From: Deltaproteobacteria bacterium
GTDB lineage: Bacteria > Desulfobacterota > Desulfobacteria > Desulfobacterales > UBA11574
Direction of reading: 5' to 3'
NCBI GenBank assembly: GCA_019313505.1
Contig: JAFDBA010000100.1
Location: 1 to 7,813 of the forward strand
Length of the DNA: 7,813 nucleotides
The notes under the pieces are model-generated. The model was not told the DNA's origin. It worked only from the letters and a program-made list of their open reading frames with translations, and did not search any database. The position numbers and the translations under genes are program-made. The first letter of the stretch is position 1, and each line of letters starts with the position of its first letter. Shown piece after piece: positions 6,862 to 7,813 of this stretch.

Positions 6862-6907
6862 AAAGATAGATTTTTTTAATAATACGTTATTAAACAAATC
6901 TATCTTT
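6862..6907. promoter_or_regulatory. Long AT-rich hairpin upstream of the helicase gene
   Basis: Arms 6862-6873 and 6896-6907 are a perfect 12-bp inverted repeat (AAAGATAGATTT). After one mismatch (6874/6895) a further 8 bp pair (6875-6882 with 6887-6894), leaving a 4-base TACG loop: 20 paired bases in 46. The hairpin starts 22 bases before the helicase ATG in the divergent intergenic region. It has no GC-rich base and no clean T-run on either side, so it is not a typical terminator. It may be a leader structure in the helicase mRNA or a regulator-binding palindrome. Confidence 0.65.
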
Positions 6908-6921
6908 CATAAGGTTAAAGC

Positions 6922-6941
6922 GTTGTCAACAGTTGTACAAC
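6922..6941. promoter_or_regulatory. Twin palindromes, candidate operator
   Basis: GTTGTCAAC (6922-6930) and GTTGTACAAC (6932-6941) are each perfect palindromes separated by one base, so GTTGT is repeated at a 10-base pitch, about one helical turn. A possible -35 TTGTCA (6923-6928) with TATATG (6947-6952) overlaps them, so a bound repressor could block initiation. TTGTACAA loosely resembles operators of some GntR-family regulators, but I cannot name the regulator. Confidence 0.4.
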
Positions 6942-6966
6942 CTTTTTATATGTTTTGCATATTTAG

Positions 6967-6995
6967 TTGACTTTTGAAAAAAAGATGTGTAGTAA
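6967..6995 (+). promoter_or_regulatory. Candidate promoter of the histone-like gene
   Basis: TTGACT (6967-6972, 5 of 6) is followed by a 17-base spacer and TAGTAA (6990-6995, only 3 of 6). Initiation near 7002 would leave about a 49-base leader before the ATG at 7051. The TTGTCA/TATATG pair at 6923-6952 is the competing choice. Confidence 0.3.
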
Positions 6996-7050
6996 ATTAA
7001 AAAAGAATCTTAATTGTGCTAAAAAAATGTTGATCAAGGAGGAAAACTAA

Positions 7051-7503
7051 ATGAAGAAATTAAAAGATCAATTGAAGACAATAAGCAAGTCACTTACTTC
7101 CCTTTCCAAACAAGTTGAAAAAATCACTAACCAGGTTAATAAGCTTCAGCCAAAGAAAGCGGCTGCTCCCAAAAAGACCGGGGCAAAGAAAAAAGTAGCT
7201 GCAAAAAAGACTCCGGCTCCCAAAAAGACTGGGGCAAAGAAGAAAGTAACTGCAAAAAAAACTCCGGCTCCCAAAAAGACTGGGGCAAAGAAGAAAGTAA
7301 CTACAAAAAAAACTCCGGCTAAACCGCAAACGGTTATCGACACCATATTAAATGCCGTCAAAAAAACCCGCAAAGGAATTACCATCGCCCAGCTTAAAGA
7401 AAAAACCGACCTTAATTCAAAACAGCTTAGTAATGCGCTATATAAACTTTCAAAGCAAGGCAAAATTCAAGCAAAGTTGCGTGGTCTTTATGCTAAAAAA
7501 TAA
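7051..7503 (+). CDS. Histone H1-like lysine-rich nucleoid protein with coiled coil and winged-helix-like domain
   Basis: A 150-residue, strongly basic protein: 44 Lys and 2 Arg against 5 acidic residues, with no Cys or Trp. Three parts are visible. Residues 4-32 form a perfect heptad series (L4, L8, I11, L15, L18, V22, I25, V29, L32), indicating an oligomerising coiled coil. Residues 39-89 are three near-identical 17-residue repeats, APKKTGAKKKV followed by variable A/T pairs and KKTP, like histone H1 tails. Residues 93-150 look like a winged helix: IDTILNAVKKT, then ITIAQLKEKTDL, then the recognition-like NSKQLSNALYKLSKQGKI, then a short wing. It probably binds and bridges chromosomal DNA. 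The start is set by AAGGAGG at 7036-7042, eight bases before the ATG. It is transcribed alone, between a divergent control region and a strong terminator. Family naming is uncertain; the HU/IHF fold is absent. Confidence 0.8.
   Translation: MKKLKDQLKTISKSLTSLSKQVEKITNQVNKLQPKKAAAPKKTGAKKKVAAKKTPAPKKTGAKKKVTAKKTPAPKKTGAKKKVTTKKTPAKPQTVIDTILNAVKKTRKGITIAQLKEKTDLNSKQLSNALYKLSKQGKIQAKLRGLYAKK
7165..7317 (+). repeat. Three tandem 51-bp coding repeats
   Basis: Units at 7165-7215, 7216-7266 and 7267-7317 encode the 17-residue lysine-rich repeats. Units 2 and 3 differ at one base and units 1 and 2 at four, indicating recent in-frame duplication. Copy number is likely to vary among relatives without breaking the frame. 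Confidence 0.9.
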
Positions 7504-7571
7504 CATTTAAGGAATGGATCGACGGGCTTTGGATATTAAGCTCGACAATGTATTTTGAAGCAAAAGAAAAC

Positions 7572-7628
7572 AAGCCTTCAGTATGCCTCACGAGTAAGAC
7601 CGAACATACTGAAGGCTTTTGCTTTTTT
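7572..7628 (+). terminator. Intrinsic terminator after the histone-like gene
   Basis: A perfect 14-bp stem (AAGCCTTCAGTATG at 7572-7585 with its complement at 7605-7618) encloses a 19-base loop. It is followed by TT, GC and a run of six T ending at 7628. It lies about 70 bases after the stop codon. An A-rich stretch at 7562-7570 precedes the stem, so it may also work on the other strand. Confidence 0.8.
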
Positions 7629-7664
7629 AACAATAAATTTTCCCCTGTATCCGGAAGTATAATC

Positions 7665-7813
7665 ATGACTAAAAAGTTTTCTGCTCCTTCTTTTATAAAA
7701 GTTTTACTATGCGCTGCTTTAATAGTTGTTTTGTTTTCATGCGCCATAGTTGATCAAAGCGTCCAAAGCGTTACAAAAAATTCTGTTAAAAATACTGACG
7801 CTTTTGTTAAATT
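7665..7813 (+). CDS. Putative lipoprotein, N-terminal fragment cut by the window end
   Basis: The frame encodes 49 residues before leaving the window. It begins MTKKFSAPSFIK, followed by the hydrophobic stretch VLLCAALIVVLFS and Cys26, which fits a type II (lipoprotein) signal peptide with lipobox LFSC; phenylalanine at -2 is less usual. The mature part starts CAIVDQSVQSVTKNSV, and Asp30 is not at the +2 retention position, so outer-membrane sorting would be expected by the E. coli rule. GGAAG (7653-7657) lies seven bases before the ATG. The same frame is open upstream, with another ATG at 7548, but that start would place the terminator inside the gene. No function can be assigned from the fragment. 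Confidence 0.6.
   Translation, partial: MTKKFSAPSFIKVLLCAALIVVLFSCAIVDQSVQSVTKNSVKNTDAFVK

Noticed and set aside
7165..7317. Possible CRISPR or other non-coding tandem array
   Set aside because: Units abut without spacers, keep the reading frame and encode clear H1-like repeats.
7146..7463. 105-codon minus-strand frame rich in Phe, Val and Ala
   Set aside because: Complement of the lysine-rich repeats; its hydrophobic repeats only mirror AAA/AAG codons.
7493..7747. 84-codon minus-strand frame
   Set aside because: Crosses the intrinsic terminator and is antisense to the lipoprotein start; no motif.

Overview
The window reads as ordinary chromosome of a Gram-negative bacterium of moderate base composition, most likely a deltaproteobacterium of the Desulfobacterales type. 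The lineage is inferred from three things. The intergenic repeats resemble ones I remember from that group. A lysine/alanine/proline-rich histone-like protein is present. A PiT transporter is paired with a DUF47 protein. No rRNA or other marker gene fixes the taxonomy.

Layout, left to right. Positions 1-272 hold a palindromic extragenic repeat and the leader of pyrR. pyrR (uracil salvage and pyrimidine regulation) and moaB (molybdenum-cofactor biosynthesis) follow on the plus strand, 68 bases apart. The convergent moaB/alr gap (1385-1574) is packed with repeats: a partial second copy of the first element in the opposite orientation, a heptanucleotide tandem array and perfect palindromes. On the minus strand come alr (alanine racemase, with a TTG start 24 bases inside the longest open frame), then a tight two-gene phosphate unit transcribed pit then DUF47, and upstream of that a compact UvrD/Rep-type helicase. 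A divergent control region of about 210 bases (6840-7050) carries a 20-bp hairpin and a pair of abutting palindromes. It separates the helicase from a plus-strand gene for a small, very basic histone H1-like protein, which ends at a strong intrinsic terminator. The window closes inside the start of a putative lipoprotein gene.

Most genes are housekeeping: nucleotide salvage, cofactor synthesis, cell-wall D-alanine, phosphate uptake and DNA repair. The part most worth attention is 6840-7628. It encodes a protein combining a perfect N-terminal heptad coiled coil, three near-identical 17-residue H1-like repeats and a C-terminal winged-helix-like domain, behind an elaborate palindromic control region. 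I see no CRISPR array, tRNA, insertion sequence or defence system.
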